Positions 43,994-51,339 of a DNA stretch of 64,000 bases are shown here, piece by piece. The stretch comes from an uncultured Acetatifactor sp. (GTDB taxonomy: Bacteria; Bacillota; Clostridia; Lachnospirales; Lachnospiraceae): positions 1-64,000 of the forward strand of contig CAJUIA010000014.1 of the NCBI GenBank assembly GCA_910586485.1, read 5' to 3'. Positions within the stretch are counted from its first letter, which is position 1, and every line of letters starts with the position of its first letter. Below the pieces are notes generated by a model. It was given only the letters and a program-made list of their open reading frames with translations, was not told where the DNA came from and searched no databases. A program made the position numbers and the translations under genes.

Positions 43994-44021
43994 TTGATTT
44001 ATGATGAGTTTATGTTATAAT
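43994..44021 (+). promoter_or_regulatory. Promoter of the RelA/SpoT-domain gene
   Basis: TTGATT (43994-43999), 16 bases, TATAAT (44016-44021), with TG two bases before the -10 (extended -10). Transcription should begin near 44028, so the TTG at 44030 would be leaderless and ATG 44051 is the better start. Confidence 0.65.
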
Positions 44022-44050
44022 TACGATAGTTGAATCTAGGAGATGTGAGA

Positions 44051-45043
44051 ATGACGGTCAGAAAGCAAGATACGGAAGAGCAGTTTATTAAAAAGAATCG
44101 GCTTATTACAATCTATGAAAAGGCAAAAGCTGTAGATCCTGAATTATGGGATACCTTGAAAAAGATCAGGGAGCATTATAAAGAATACTCAAAACATTGT
44201 GACGCTATTGCGAAGCAAACAGTGCTGGAAATTCTGGGGGACAAAGGAGCGGATAGCATCCATTCAGTTCGGTTTAGAATTAAGAACGTTGATAGCTTGC
44301 TATCCAAAATAGTTAAAAAGAAAGCATATTTATCAAAAGAAATTCAAGAGGATTATGAGATTGAAAAATATCGTGCATTAGATGACAAGAATTATTTTAA
44401 GATTATCACGGATATAAGTGGTATCAGGATTTTGATTCGATACCGTGAACAGTGGGAAACAGTGCACGATTGGCTTTGGGGGAAATATTATCAGGGAGAT
44501 GAGTATTATTTAAGGGATTTTGTTGCTGACTATAAGAGCAATGTGGGAAAATCTTTTATTGTGGAAAGACCCAAAGTTTATTATCGAAATGATGGGGATC
44601 GTATATTTTACGAGCAAATGGGGAAGGATACTTTTGATTTAAAAAAATCGGATGAAGGTTATAATAGCATACATTATCTCATAAATGTTGATGGGAAATA
44701 TATCGAAATTCAAATGCGAACGATACTGGATGAAGCATGGAGCGAGTGTACCCACGATATTATTTATAAAAATAATAATAGGGATCAGAAAGCCGAATTA
44801 CAATATTTGTCGCAATGTTTGTCACAACAAACGATTGCGGCAGAAACTATTACTAATCTGATGTATGAAAAAGTAAATAAAAAAGGCACTATCTTTGGAA
44901 AAAAAGTTAAACGCCAAAATCAAACTAAAAAATCTCCGCGGACAGCTGCGGTGTCTATGAGTACAGTAGAAAGGCGAATGCATTTGCTGGAAGAGCAGTC
45001 ATTAACCCAGCCATTTGATGGAAACTTGGATTCAATACTATAA
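44051..45043 (+). CDS. Stand-alone RelA/SpoT-domain (p)ppGpp-synthetase-like protein
   Basis: A 330-residue protein with one RelA_SpoT synthetase domain (about 65-250): RFRIKNVDSLLSKIVKK, ITDISGIRILIRY, GYNSIHYLINVDGKYIEIQMRT (with the catalytic EIQ-R core) and EAWSECTHDIIYK. It lacks the HD hydrolase and the TGS/ACT regions of long RSH enzymes and has a long C-terminal tail (about 250-330, basic, KKVKRQNQTKKSPR). AGGAG is eight bases before the ATG. Two small unknown genes follow closely. Stand-alone synthetases of this type include alarmone synthetases and the ToxSAS toxins of toxin-antitoxin or anti-phage systems; the AT-rich accessory setting favours the latter (inference). Confidence 0.82.
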   Translation: MTVRKQDTEEQFIKKNRLITIYEKAKAVDPELWDTLKKIREHYKEYSKHCDAIAKQTVLEILGDKGADSIHSVRFRIKNVDSLLSKIVKKKAYLSKEIQEDYEIEKYRALDDKNYFKIITDISGIRILIRYREQWETVHDWLWGKYYQGDEYYLRDFVADYKSNVGKSFIVERPKVYYRNDGDRIFYEQMGKDTFDLKKSDEGYNSIHYLINVDGKYIEIQMRTILDEAWSECTHDIIYKNNNRDQKAELQYLSQCLSQQTIAAETITNLMYEKVNKKGTIFGKKVKRQNQTKKSPRTAAVSMSTVERRMHLLEEQSLTQPFDGNLDSIL

Positions 45044-45058
45044 TTTTGAGGTGGAAAA

Positions 45059-45262
45059 ATGACCATAAGTGAAAAAAGTGCCAAAAATTTTATTACATTA
45101 TTAGAAAGAGGCGTCATCCGAAAAAGTATTTTGCCTAATACATCAGAAAATTATAGCCTGGAGCAGGAAAAAAGAGACCTGTATCATTACAAAAAGTTTT
45201 TACAGTCTTTTGCATATGATGATATTTTGGAATGTGAGGTAAAAGCGTATTATGGAGACTGA
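45059..45262 (+). CDS. Unknown 67-residue protein in RelA/SpoT unit
   Basis: A small, mixed-charge, probably helical protein (MTISEKSAKNFITLLERGVI and on to VKAYYGD), 15 bases after the synthetase-like gene, with GAGGTGG just before the ATG. Its 3' end overlaps the next gene by 11 bases. I recognise no family. Size and position fit an antitoxin or accessory subunit (inference only). Confidence 0.6.
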   Translation: MTISEKSAKNFITLLERGVIRKSILPNTSENYSLEQEKRDLYHYKKFLQSFAYDDILECEVKAYYGD

Positions 45263-45794
45263 GACAAAAAGCTTAAATTACAGCGACATTATATCTGCAT
45301 TTGGAAAAGATAAGATCGAGCAGAGATACAGTACTTTACACGAGTATTTATTGACATTTATAAAAAGACAAAAGTATGAAGGAAAAGTCAGAATTGCTGA
45401 AAGTGTATTAAACCAGGCGGTCGTTGATTATTTCGCAGATATACATAGATTAAAAAATTTTCATCATATCGAGGCAATCAATTTCCTGAAAATTCATGCT
45501 TATACGGCATACTGGATTTTAAGAAGGAAGCCACTGCAAATAATTGAGGATGATTCTCAGGATGTGGAGCTTGCCTTTGTTAATGAAAGATTTGTATCGT
45601 CATATTTATTGCAATATTTGCGTGGTGATTATGAGACCGTTATAATTGCGGCTTCAGAACGGGTAACATATTTTGAGTTTGTTAAAAATCTGGAATATTA
45701 TTTACGCTATAGAGTAGTTACACCTCAAATGTTGGAAACTATGCTTGAGGCGTATCAGGCAGGCATATCTTTCCAGAAATCAATTACAGATTAA
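45252..45794 (+). CDS. Unknown 180-residue helical protein in RelA/SpoT unit
   Basis: Begins inside the end of the preceding gene. It is mostly helical with many aromatic residues (FGKDKIEQRYSTLHEYLLTF, AINFLKIHAYTAYWILRRKPL, YLLQYLRGDYETVIIAASERVTYFEF). No motif is recognised. Overlapping translation with the 67-residue gene shows the three genes form one unit. A terminator follows at 45868. It could be the neutralising partner of the RelA/SpoT protein, or a sensor. Confidence 0.6.
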   Translation: METETKSLNYSDIISAFGKDKIEQRYSTLHEYLLTFIKRQKYEGKVRIAESVLNQAVVDYFADIHRLKNFHHIEAINFLKIHAYTAYWILRRKPLQIIEDDSQDVELAFVNERFVSSYLLQYLRGDYETVIIAASERVTYFEFVKNLEYYLRYRVVTPQMLETMLEAYQAGISFQKSITD

Positions 45795-45867
45795 AATTTC
45801 TGTAGGCATGTCATCGCCTAATTAGTGTTTGTTGATTAAGCCTTGGAAGCCCAAATTATTAATGGTG

Positions 45868-45909
45868 GAGGAAGTCTGTTTTATCATACAGATTTCCTCG
45901 TTTTGTTTT
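45868..45909 (+). terminator. Rho-independent terminator after the RelA/SpoT unit
   Basis: GAGGAAGTCTGT (45868-45879) pairs with ACAGATTTCCTC (45888-45899) with one mismatch, followed by GTTTTGTTTT. Confidence 0.8.
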
Positions 45910-45918
45910 GAATATAGA

Positions 45919-45948
45919 TTGCTAAACATATGATACCTATGTTAGAAT
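45919..45948 (+). promoter_or_regulatory. Promoter of the CDP-sugar operon
   Basis: TTGCTA (45919-45924), 18 bases, TAGAAT (45943-45948), 38 bases upstream of the first gene. Confidence 0.5.
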
Positions 45949-45986
45949 CAAAGCAGGACAAAAACGCAGGGAGGGCGTAAGCTGCT

Positions 45987-46769
45987 ATGAAGGTAGTGAT
46001 TTTGGCAGGAGGCCGGCAAAGTACACTCAGCAACAATGGAGAGGGGATTCCCAAGCCCATGGTGGAATTGGGAGGAAGACCTTTGCTTTGGCATATCATG
46101 AAGCATTTCTCAAAATATGGTCTGAAGGAATTTATTGTCTGCGGCGGTTATCGGGTGGACAGAATCAAGGATTATTTTAATGATTTTTATATTTTTGAAT
46201 CAGATATTACGGTGGATTTAGGCAAAAATACCATAGAAGTCCATGAGAAGAGAACAGAGGACTGGAAGGTGACGGTGGTGGATACGGGGCTGGAATCATC
46301 GCCTGGGCAGCGTATTCGTGCTGTATCACATTATTTGTGCGACAGGGACGATAAGGATGAAGATTTTCTGGTGACTTATGGTGACTGTCTCTCGGATGTG
46401 AATGCGGATGTTTTATTGGCGGCGCATAAAAAAAGCGGGAAGCCGGTAACGCTGGTGATGGCAAAGCCTCAGGGGCGTAAGCAGCTTTTAACCATAGATG
46501 AAAGCGGTTTGCTGGATTATGAGAAGACAAGCCCTATGGTTGCGCAGGCGGCATGGGTAAATGCGGACTGTTTTGTGATGAAAAAAGAAGCGCTGAAGTA
46601 TCTGCAGGGGGACTGCGATTTGGAGACGCAGGTATTTCGCGGGTTATCCGGCGCAGGGCAGGTGGCGGCTTATCGGCACGAAGGTTATTGGATTACCGTG
46701 GAAACTCTGCGTGATCTGGTGGGAGCCGAGAGACTGTGGGATGAAGGCTGTGCGCCCTGGATTATATAA
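45987..46769 (+). CDS. Degenerate RfbF-like nucleotidyltransferase
   Basis: A 260-residue paralogue of the next gene. Overall it matches glucose-1-phosphate cytidylyltransferase (PKPMVELGGRPLLWHIMKHF, VCGGYRVDRIKDYF, FLVTYGDCLSDVN, HEGYWITVETLRDL). The catalytic loop that normally reads GGxGTRL is LAGGRQSTLSNNGEGIPKPM, so the GTR signature is gone, and the Asp-Gly of YGDG is YGDC. It may have changed substrate, be a regulatory partner of RfbF, or be inactive. It is the first gene of the CDP-sugar operon, 26 bases before rfbF. Confidence 0.75.
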   Translation: MKVVILAGGRQSTLSNNGEGIPKPMVELGGRPLLWHIMKHFSKYGLKEFIVCGGYRVDRIKDYFNDFYIFESDITVDLGKNTIEVHEKRTEDWKVTVVDTGLESSPGQRIRAVSHYLCDRDDKDEDFLVTYGDCLSDVNADVLLAAHKKSGKPVTLVMAKPQGRKQLLTIDESGLLDYEKTSPMVAQAAWVNADCFVMKKEALKYLQGDCDLETQVFRGLSGAGQVAAYRHEGYWITVETLRDLVGAERLWDEGCAPWII

Positions 46770-46795
46770 AACAGACAGAAAGGTATGGCGAGGTC

Positions 46796-47572
46796 ATGAA
46801 GGTAGTAATCTTAGCCGGAGGAAAGGGAACCAGAATCAGTGAAGAATCCAGGACAAAGCCGAAGCCTATGGTGGAGATTGGTGGAAAACCTATTATTTGG
46901 CATATCATGAAGCTGTATTCTTACTATGGCTTTCATGAGTTTATCATTTGCTGCGGCTATTTGGGGCAGGTGATAAAGGAGTATTTTGTTCATTATTATA
47001 TGTATGAGGCAGACAGCACCTTCTGCCTGGATTCCAGCAAGACGGTTTTTCATGAAGCGGCGGCAGAGCCCTGGCGGGTGACGCTGGCAAATACGGGGCT
47101 GAATACGCTGACGGCAGGGCGCATTCTGAAGGTCAGGGATTATATCGGCAATGAGCCGTTTCTTCTGACCTATGGGGACGGGGTGTCAGATGTGGATATA
47201 CCGAAACTGATAGAATTTCATAAACAACAGGGACGCATTGCAACGATTACCACGGTACAGCCATTAGGAAGATTTGGAGGCGTGCAGATCGAGCCGGAGA
47301 GTAATCAGATATTACGGTTTAAGGAGAAGGCAAGAGAGGATCAGGCTTGGGTGAACGCAGGATTTATGGTAATGGAGCCGGAGGTGTTTGCGTATCTGGG
47401 AGATGGAAGCGAAATGCTGGAGGGTAAGCCCTTTGAACGGCTGGCGGCAGCAGGGCGGATGAGCGCATACAGGCATCAGGGGTTTTGGTCGCCCATGGAT
47501 AATATGCGGGATAAGGCATATCTGGAAGAGCTTTGGGAGAGCGGAGAGGCACCCTGGAGGAAATGGCAGTAA
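46796..47572 (+). CDS. rfbF: Glucose-1-phosphate cytidylyltransferase RfbF
   Basis: A 258-residue enzyme that makes CDP-glucose from CTP and glucose-1-phosphate, the entry to CDP-3,6-dideoxyhexoses. The signature LAGGKGTRISEESRTKPKPMVEIGGKPIIWHIMK is intact, with LTYGDGVSDVDI (metal site) and HQGFWSPMDNMRDK. It is followed by rfbH and rfbG, the next two pathway enzymes. Confidence 0.92.
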   Translation: MKVVILAGGKGTRISEESRTKPKPMVEIGGKPIIWHIMKLYSYYGFHEFIICCGYLGQVIKEYFVHYYMYEADSTFCLDSSKTVFHEAAAEPWRVTLANTGLNTLTAGRILKVRDYIGNEPFLLTYGDGVSDVDIPKLIEFHKQQGRIATITTVQPLGRFGGVQIEPESNQILRFKEKAREDQAWVNAGFMVMEPEVFAYLGDGSEMLEGKPFERLAAAGRMSAYRHQGFWSPMDNMRDKAYLEELWESGEAPWRKWQ

Positions 47573-47599
47573 GGTCCGGGAAGGAGAAGAAAATCAAAA

Positions 47600-48925
47600 A
47601 TGAGTGAACGTCAGGAGCGGGAAGCGCTTTTAAAACAGCTCAGGGAATATTGTGAAAAATATCATAAACCGGGAGCGTACCATCCGGGAGACAGAATCCC
47701 TTATGCAGGGAGAGTGTACGATGCGGAGGAAATGGTAAATCTGGTGGATTCTGCCCTGGATTTCTGGCTGACCTCTGGAAGGTATACAGAACAATTTGAG
47801 AGGGAATTTGCCGCATTTTTAGGTGTTAAATTCTGCGCCCTGGTGAATTCCGGCTCATCGGCCAATCTGCTGGCATTTACGGCCTTGACGTCTCCACTGC
47901 TGGGAGAGCGCAGGGTCAGGCCGGGGGATGAGGTGATTACGGTGGCGGCAGGCTTTCCCACTACGGTAACGCCGATCATACAGTATGGTGCGGTGCCGGT
48001 ATTTGTAGATATTACGATTCCGCAATACAACATAGACGTGACGATGCTGGAGGCGGCACTGTCCGAAAAGACGAAGGCGGTAATGCTTGCCCACACGCTG
48101 GGAAATCCTTTTGATCTGGAGGCGGTGAGCAGGTTTTGCAGGCAGCATGGCTTATGGCTGGTGGAGGACAACTGCGATGCTCTGGGCAGCAGGTACTGCC
48201 TAGAGGGAGAATGGCGCTTTACAGGGACCGTAGGTGACATCGGCACCTCCAGCTTTTATCCCCCTCATCATATGACTATGGGAGAAGGCGGAGCCGTATA
48301 TACTAATGATCCGCTGTTGAATAAAATCATCCGTTCCCTGCGGGACTGGGGCAGGGACTGCGTATGCGCTTCCGGTCAGGACAATCTGTGCGGTCATCGG
48401 TTTGACAGGCAGTATGGTGAGCTGCCGGCCGGGTACGATCATAAATATGTGTATTCTCATTTTGGCTATAACCTTAAGGCCACGGACATGCAGGCGGCCA
48501 TAGGCTGCGCGCAGTTAGGGAAGCTTACGGGCTTTATTCAGGCAAGAAGGAAGCATTTTGAGTATTTGAGTAAGCGTCTGCAGGCGGCGGAGGAATACCT
48601 GATTCTGCCGGAGGCCTGCTGGAATTCCGAGCCCAGCTGGTTTGGATTTATGATTACATGCAGGGAAGGGGTCAGCAAGAATCGGATTGTGCAGCATTTG
48701 GAGAAAAACGGAATACAGACCAGAATGCTTTTTGCCGGGAATCTGTTGCGGCAGCCCTGCTTTGACGAAATGCGGAAGACGGGGGCAGGGTATCGAAGGG
48801 CGGGAGAGCTTAAAGTCACGGACAGAGTGATGGCGGATACCTTTTGGATTGGCGTGTATCCCGGCATGACGGAGGAAATGCTGGATACGATGGCAGATAA
48901 AATATTGGAGGCATTGGAGCTGTAA
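47600..48925 (+). CDS. rfbH: CDP-4-dehydro-6-deoxyglucose 3-dehydrase RfbH (E1)
   Basis: A 441-residue PMP-dependent iron-sulfur enzyme of the aminotransferase fold. It removes the 3-hydroxyl of CDP-4-keto-6-deoxyglucose. The usual PLP lysine is replaced by His in SFYPPHHMTMGEGGAV, the hallmark of E1. The cluster cysteines appear in RDCVCASGQDNLCGHRF. The NSGSSANLLA cofactor site is also present. Canonical E1 needs a reductase (E3); no E3 gene is in this window. Confidence 0.92.
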   Translation: MSERQEREALLKQLREYCEKYHKPGAYHPGDRIPYAGRVYDAEEMVNLVDSALDFWLTSGRYTEQFEREFAAFLGVKFCALVNSGSSANLLAFTALTSPLLGERRVRPGDEVITVAAGFPTTVTPIIQYGAVPVFVDITIPQYNIDVTMLEAALSEKTKAVMLAHTLGNPFDLEAVSRFCRQHGLWLVEDNCDALGSRYCLEGEWRFTGTVGDIGTSSFYPPHHMTMGEGGAVYTNDPLLNKIIRSLRDWGRDCVCASGQDNLCGHRFDRQYGELPAGYDHKYVYSHFGYNLKATDMQAAIGCAQLGKLTGFIQARRKHFEYLSKRLQAAEEYLILPEACWNSEPSWFGFMITCREGVSKNRIVQHLEKNGIQTRMLFAGNLLRQPCFDEMRKTGAGYRRAGELKVTDRVMADTFWIGVYPGMTEEMLDTMADKILEALEL

Positions 48926-48926
48926 A

Positions 48927-50006
48927 ATGAGGGAGAATTCTTTTTACCGGGGAAAGAAGGTACTGGTGACGGGACACACCGGCTTTAAGGGCACATGGAT
49001 GTGCGCCGTTTTGCTGGAGCTGGGCGCGGAGGTGACAGGATATGCGTTGATGCCGCCCACTGCACCAAGCCTGTTTGAGCTTACCGGCATGGGTAAAAGG
49101 ATCCGCTCCGTGGAGGGAGACGTCAGGGACCTGGTCCGCCTGAAAGGGGTATTTGATGAGGTCAGGCCGGAAATCGTGATCCACATGGCGGCGCAGCCCA
49201 TTGTAAGGGAATCCTATAAAAATCCGGTATATACCTATGATGTGAATGTAATGGGCACCGTGAATGTGCTGGAGTGCGTGCGGACGTGCGATTCCGTGAG
49301 GTCCTTTCTGAATGTGACCACGGATAAGGTCTATAAAAACAGGGAATGGGCCTGGGGTTACCGGGAGAATGAAGAGCTGAACGGCTTTGATCCTTATTCA
49401 AACAGCAAGTCCTGTTCGGAGCTGGTAACGGAGAGCTATCGAAATTCCTTTTTTGCGGATGGGCGTAATGCAGTCAGTACGGCCAGAGCGGGCAATGTGA
49501 TCGGAGGCGGAGACTTTGCTGCGGATCGGATTATTCCGGACTGTGTGCGCGCCATTGAGGCCGGAGGCTGTGTAACGCTGCGGAATCCTCAGTCCGTTCG
49601 GCCCTACCAGCATGTATTGGAGCCGGTGTGGGCATATCTTAAGATAACAGAGAGGCAGTATGAGGACCCGTCTCTGGCAGGGGCCTATAATGTAGGTCCT
49701 GAGGAAAGCTCCTGCATCACCACGCAGGAGCTGGTGGAGACCTTCTGTGAATATTGGAATCGGGAGAAGGGAGAAGGTTTGCAGGCTCTGCGCTGGAAAT
49801 GTGAGCCGAATGGAGGTCCTCATGAGGCTTGCTATTTAAAGCTGGACTGTAGCAGGATCCGAAGCCGCCTGGGGTGGAGGCCCATGTGGACGCATCGGGA
49901 GATGCTGGAAAAGACGGCGGAATGGACCAGGGGGTATCTTGCAGGGGAGGATACGGCAGAGATTATGAGGCGCCAGATCGCGGAATATATAATGAAAACC
50001 GGCTGA
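48927..50006 (+). CDS. rfbG: CDP-glucose 4,6-dehydratase RfbG
   Basis: A 359-residue extended SDR that converts CDP-glucose to CDP-4-keto-6-deoxyglucose. It opens with KKVLVTGHTGFKGTWMCAVLLELGAEVTGY, the typical RfbG start, and has VTTDKVYKNREWAWGYRENEELNGFDPYSNSKSCSELV (catalytic Thr-Asp-Lys and YxxxK) and GNVIGGGDFAADRIIPD. The stop of rfbH lies one base before its ATG. It is the last gene of the operon before the ribosomal protein genes. Confidence 0.93.
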   Translation: MRENSFYRGKKVLVTGHTGFKGTWMCAVLLELGAEVTGYALMPPTAPSLFELTGMGKRIRSVEGDVRDLVRLKGVFDEVRPEIVIHMAAQPIVRESYKNPVYTYDVNVMGTVNVLECVRTCDSVRSFLNVTTDKVYKNREWAWGYRENEELNGFDPYSNSKSCSELVTESYRNSFFADGRNAVSTARAGNVIGGGDFAADRIIPDCVRAIEAGGCVTLRNPQSVRPYQHVLEPVWAYLKITERQYEDPSLAGAYNVGPEESSCITTQELVETFCEYWNREKGEGLQALRWKCEPNGGPHEACYLKLDCSRIRSRLGWRPMWTHREMLEKTAEWTRGYLAGEDTAEIMRRQIAEYIMKTG

Positions 50007-50023
50007 ATTTTCCACAAAACCTC

Positions 50024-50052
50024 TTGAAATCCCTCAATAATTATGATAACAT
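50024..50052 (+). promoter_or_regulatory. Probable promoter of rpsF-ssb-rpsR
   Basis: TTGAAA (50024-50029), 17 bases, TAACAT (50047-50052). The leader that follows (about 65 bases) contains a CGCA...TGCG hairpin that could be the S6:S18 binding motif known from other bacteria; I cannot confirm it by eye. Confidence 0.4.
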
Positions 50053-50123
50053 ATAAATTCGTGATGAATGAATTCCTTGCTCGCACATCAGATGCGGGCC
50101 AGAGACCAAAAGGAGGTAACAGG

Positions 50124-50414
50124 ATGAACAAGTATGAATTAGCCGTAGTTGTGTCCGCTAATATCGAAGATGAAGCAAGAGCGCAAGTTGTTGACAAGTG
50201 CAAGGCTCTGATCGAGAGATTCGGCGGCGTTATTGCGGAAGTGGACGATTGGGGCAAGAAGAGACTTGCCTATGAGGTTCAGAAGATGAAAGAGGGTTTC
50301 TATTACTTCATCAAATTCGATGCTGAAAGCACTGCGCCCGCTGAAATTGAGAGCCGTGTCAGAATTATGGACAACGTCATCAGATACTTGATTGTACGAC
50401 AGGACGAGGCTTAA
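50124..50414 (+). CDS. rpsF: 30S ribosomal protein S6
   Basis: A 96-residue S6: MNKYELAVVVSANIEDEAR at the start, then ERFGGVIAEVDDWGKKRLAYEVQKMKEGFYYFIKFDA and NVIRYLIVRQDE. It binds S18 in the platform of the small subunit. ATG 50124 follows AAGGAGGT by six bases; the frame is open further upstream but that part is leader. It is first in the standard rpsF-ssb-rpsR operon. Confidence 0.97.
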   Translation: MNKYELAVVVSANIEDEARAQVVDKCKALIERFGGVIAEVDDWGKKRLAYEVQKMKEGFYYFIKFDAESTAPAEIESRVRIMDNVIRYLIVRQDEA

Positions 50415-50437
50415 TTAGAAAGCGAGAAGAGTAGATC

Positions 50438-50902
50438 ATGAACAAAGTAATTCTTATGGGACGTTTAACAAGAGACCCTGAGGTAAGATATTCCCAGGGG
50501 GCAAGCCAGACCGCAGTAGCGCGTTTTTCCGTGGCAGTAGACAGAAGGTTTAAGCGGGACGGGGAACCTGACGCGGACTTCTTTAACTGCACCTGCTTTG
50601 GCAAGCAGGCAGAGTTCGTGGAGAGATACCTGCACAAGGGAACAAAAATTGTCTTAAGTGGCAGGGTCCAGAATGACAATTACACCAATAAGGAAGGACA
50701 GATGGTTTACAGTGTCCGGATTATGGTGGACGAGATTGAATTTGCCGAGAGCAAAAATGCTTCCGGCGGAGACGGGGGCTACAATAACAGTTACAACAAC
50801 GGCGGTTTTGCAGGCGGCGGAAACGCGCCGGCGGCTTCCGGAGCAGGTGACGGCTTTATGAACATCCCGGACGGCATTGACGAGGAGTTACCGTTTAACT
50901 AA
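50438..50902 (+). CDS. ssb: Single-stranded DNA-binding protein
   Basis: A 154-residue SSB. The OB fold (1-105) shows MNKVILMGRLTRDPEVRYSQG, FFNCTCFGKQAEFVERYLHKGTKIVLSGRVQ and VRIMVDEIEF. A Gly/Asn-rich linker leads to the acidic partner-binding tip IDEELPFN. Location between rpsF and rpsR is the classic arrangement in Firmicutes. Confidence 0.97.
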   Translation: MNKVILMGRLTRDPEVRYSQGASQTAVARFSVAVDRRFKRDGEPDADFFNCTCFGKQAEFVERYLHKGTKIVLSGRVQNDNYTNKEGQMVYSVRIMVDEIEFAESKNASGGDGGYNNSYNNGGFAGGGNAPAASGAGDGFMNIPDGIDEELPFN

Positions 50903-50929
50903 GTTTGAGTGAGACAGGAGGCAGACAAA

Positions 50930-51193
50930 ATGGCTTATAATAAAGCAGAGAAACCCGATGCACCGGTAAGGAAAAAGGGTGGGATGCACAGAAGAAAGAA
51001 GGTATGTGTATTCTGCGGAAAGGATAATGTAATTGATTACAAGGATGCGAATAAGCTGAAGAGATACGTATCCGAGAGAGGCAAGATCCTTCCCCGCCGT
51101 ATTACCGGCAACTGTGCAAAGCATCAGAGAGCGCTGACCGTAGCGATTAAGAGAGCACGTCATATTGCGCTGATGCCCTACGTTCAGGATTAA
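50930..51193 (+). CDS. rpsR: 30S ribosomal protein S18
   Basis: An 87-residue S18: RRKKVCVFCGKDNVIDYKDANKLKRYVSERGKILPRRITGNCAKHQRALTVAIKRARHIALMPY. ATG 50930 lies eight bases after GGAGG. The CxxC pair near the N-terminus marks the zinc-type variant. A terminator follows. Confidence 0.97.
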   Translation: MAYNKAEKPDAPVRKKGGMHRRKKVCVFCGKDNVIDYKDANKLKRYVSERGKILPRRITGNCAKHQRALTVAIKRARHIALMPYVQD

Positions 51194-51222
51194 AAAGGAT
51201 CATCAGACAATCAAACAGACCC

Positions 51223-51269
51223 AAAAGGCCGATCATTCCGGATGTATGCCCGGAGTGACCGGCCTTTTT
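51223..51269. terminator. Bidirectional terminator between rpsR and the LacI-type gene
   Basis: AAAAGGCCG at 51223 pairs with CGGCCTTTTT ending at 51269, with further pairing TCCGG/CCGGA inside. A-rich and T-rich flanks on both sides let it serve both converging transcripts. Confidence 0.8.
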
Positions 51270-51339
51270 AAACCTGCGCTGGCGTTCACGACTTGACTGC
51301 TCCTGTGGATTGCCGGCTGACAGCTTCGGCATCTACAAT

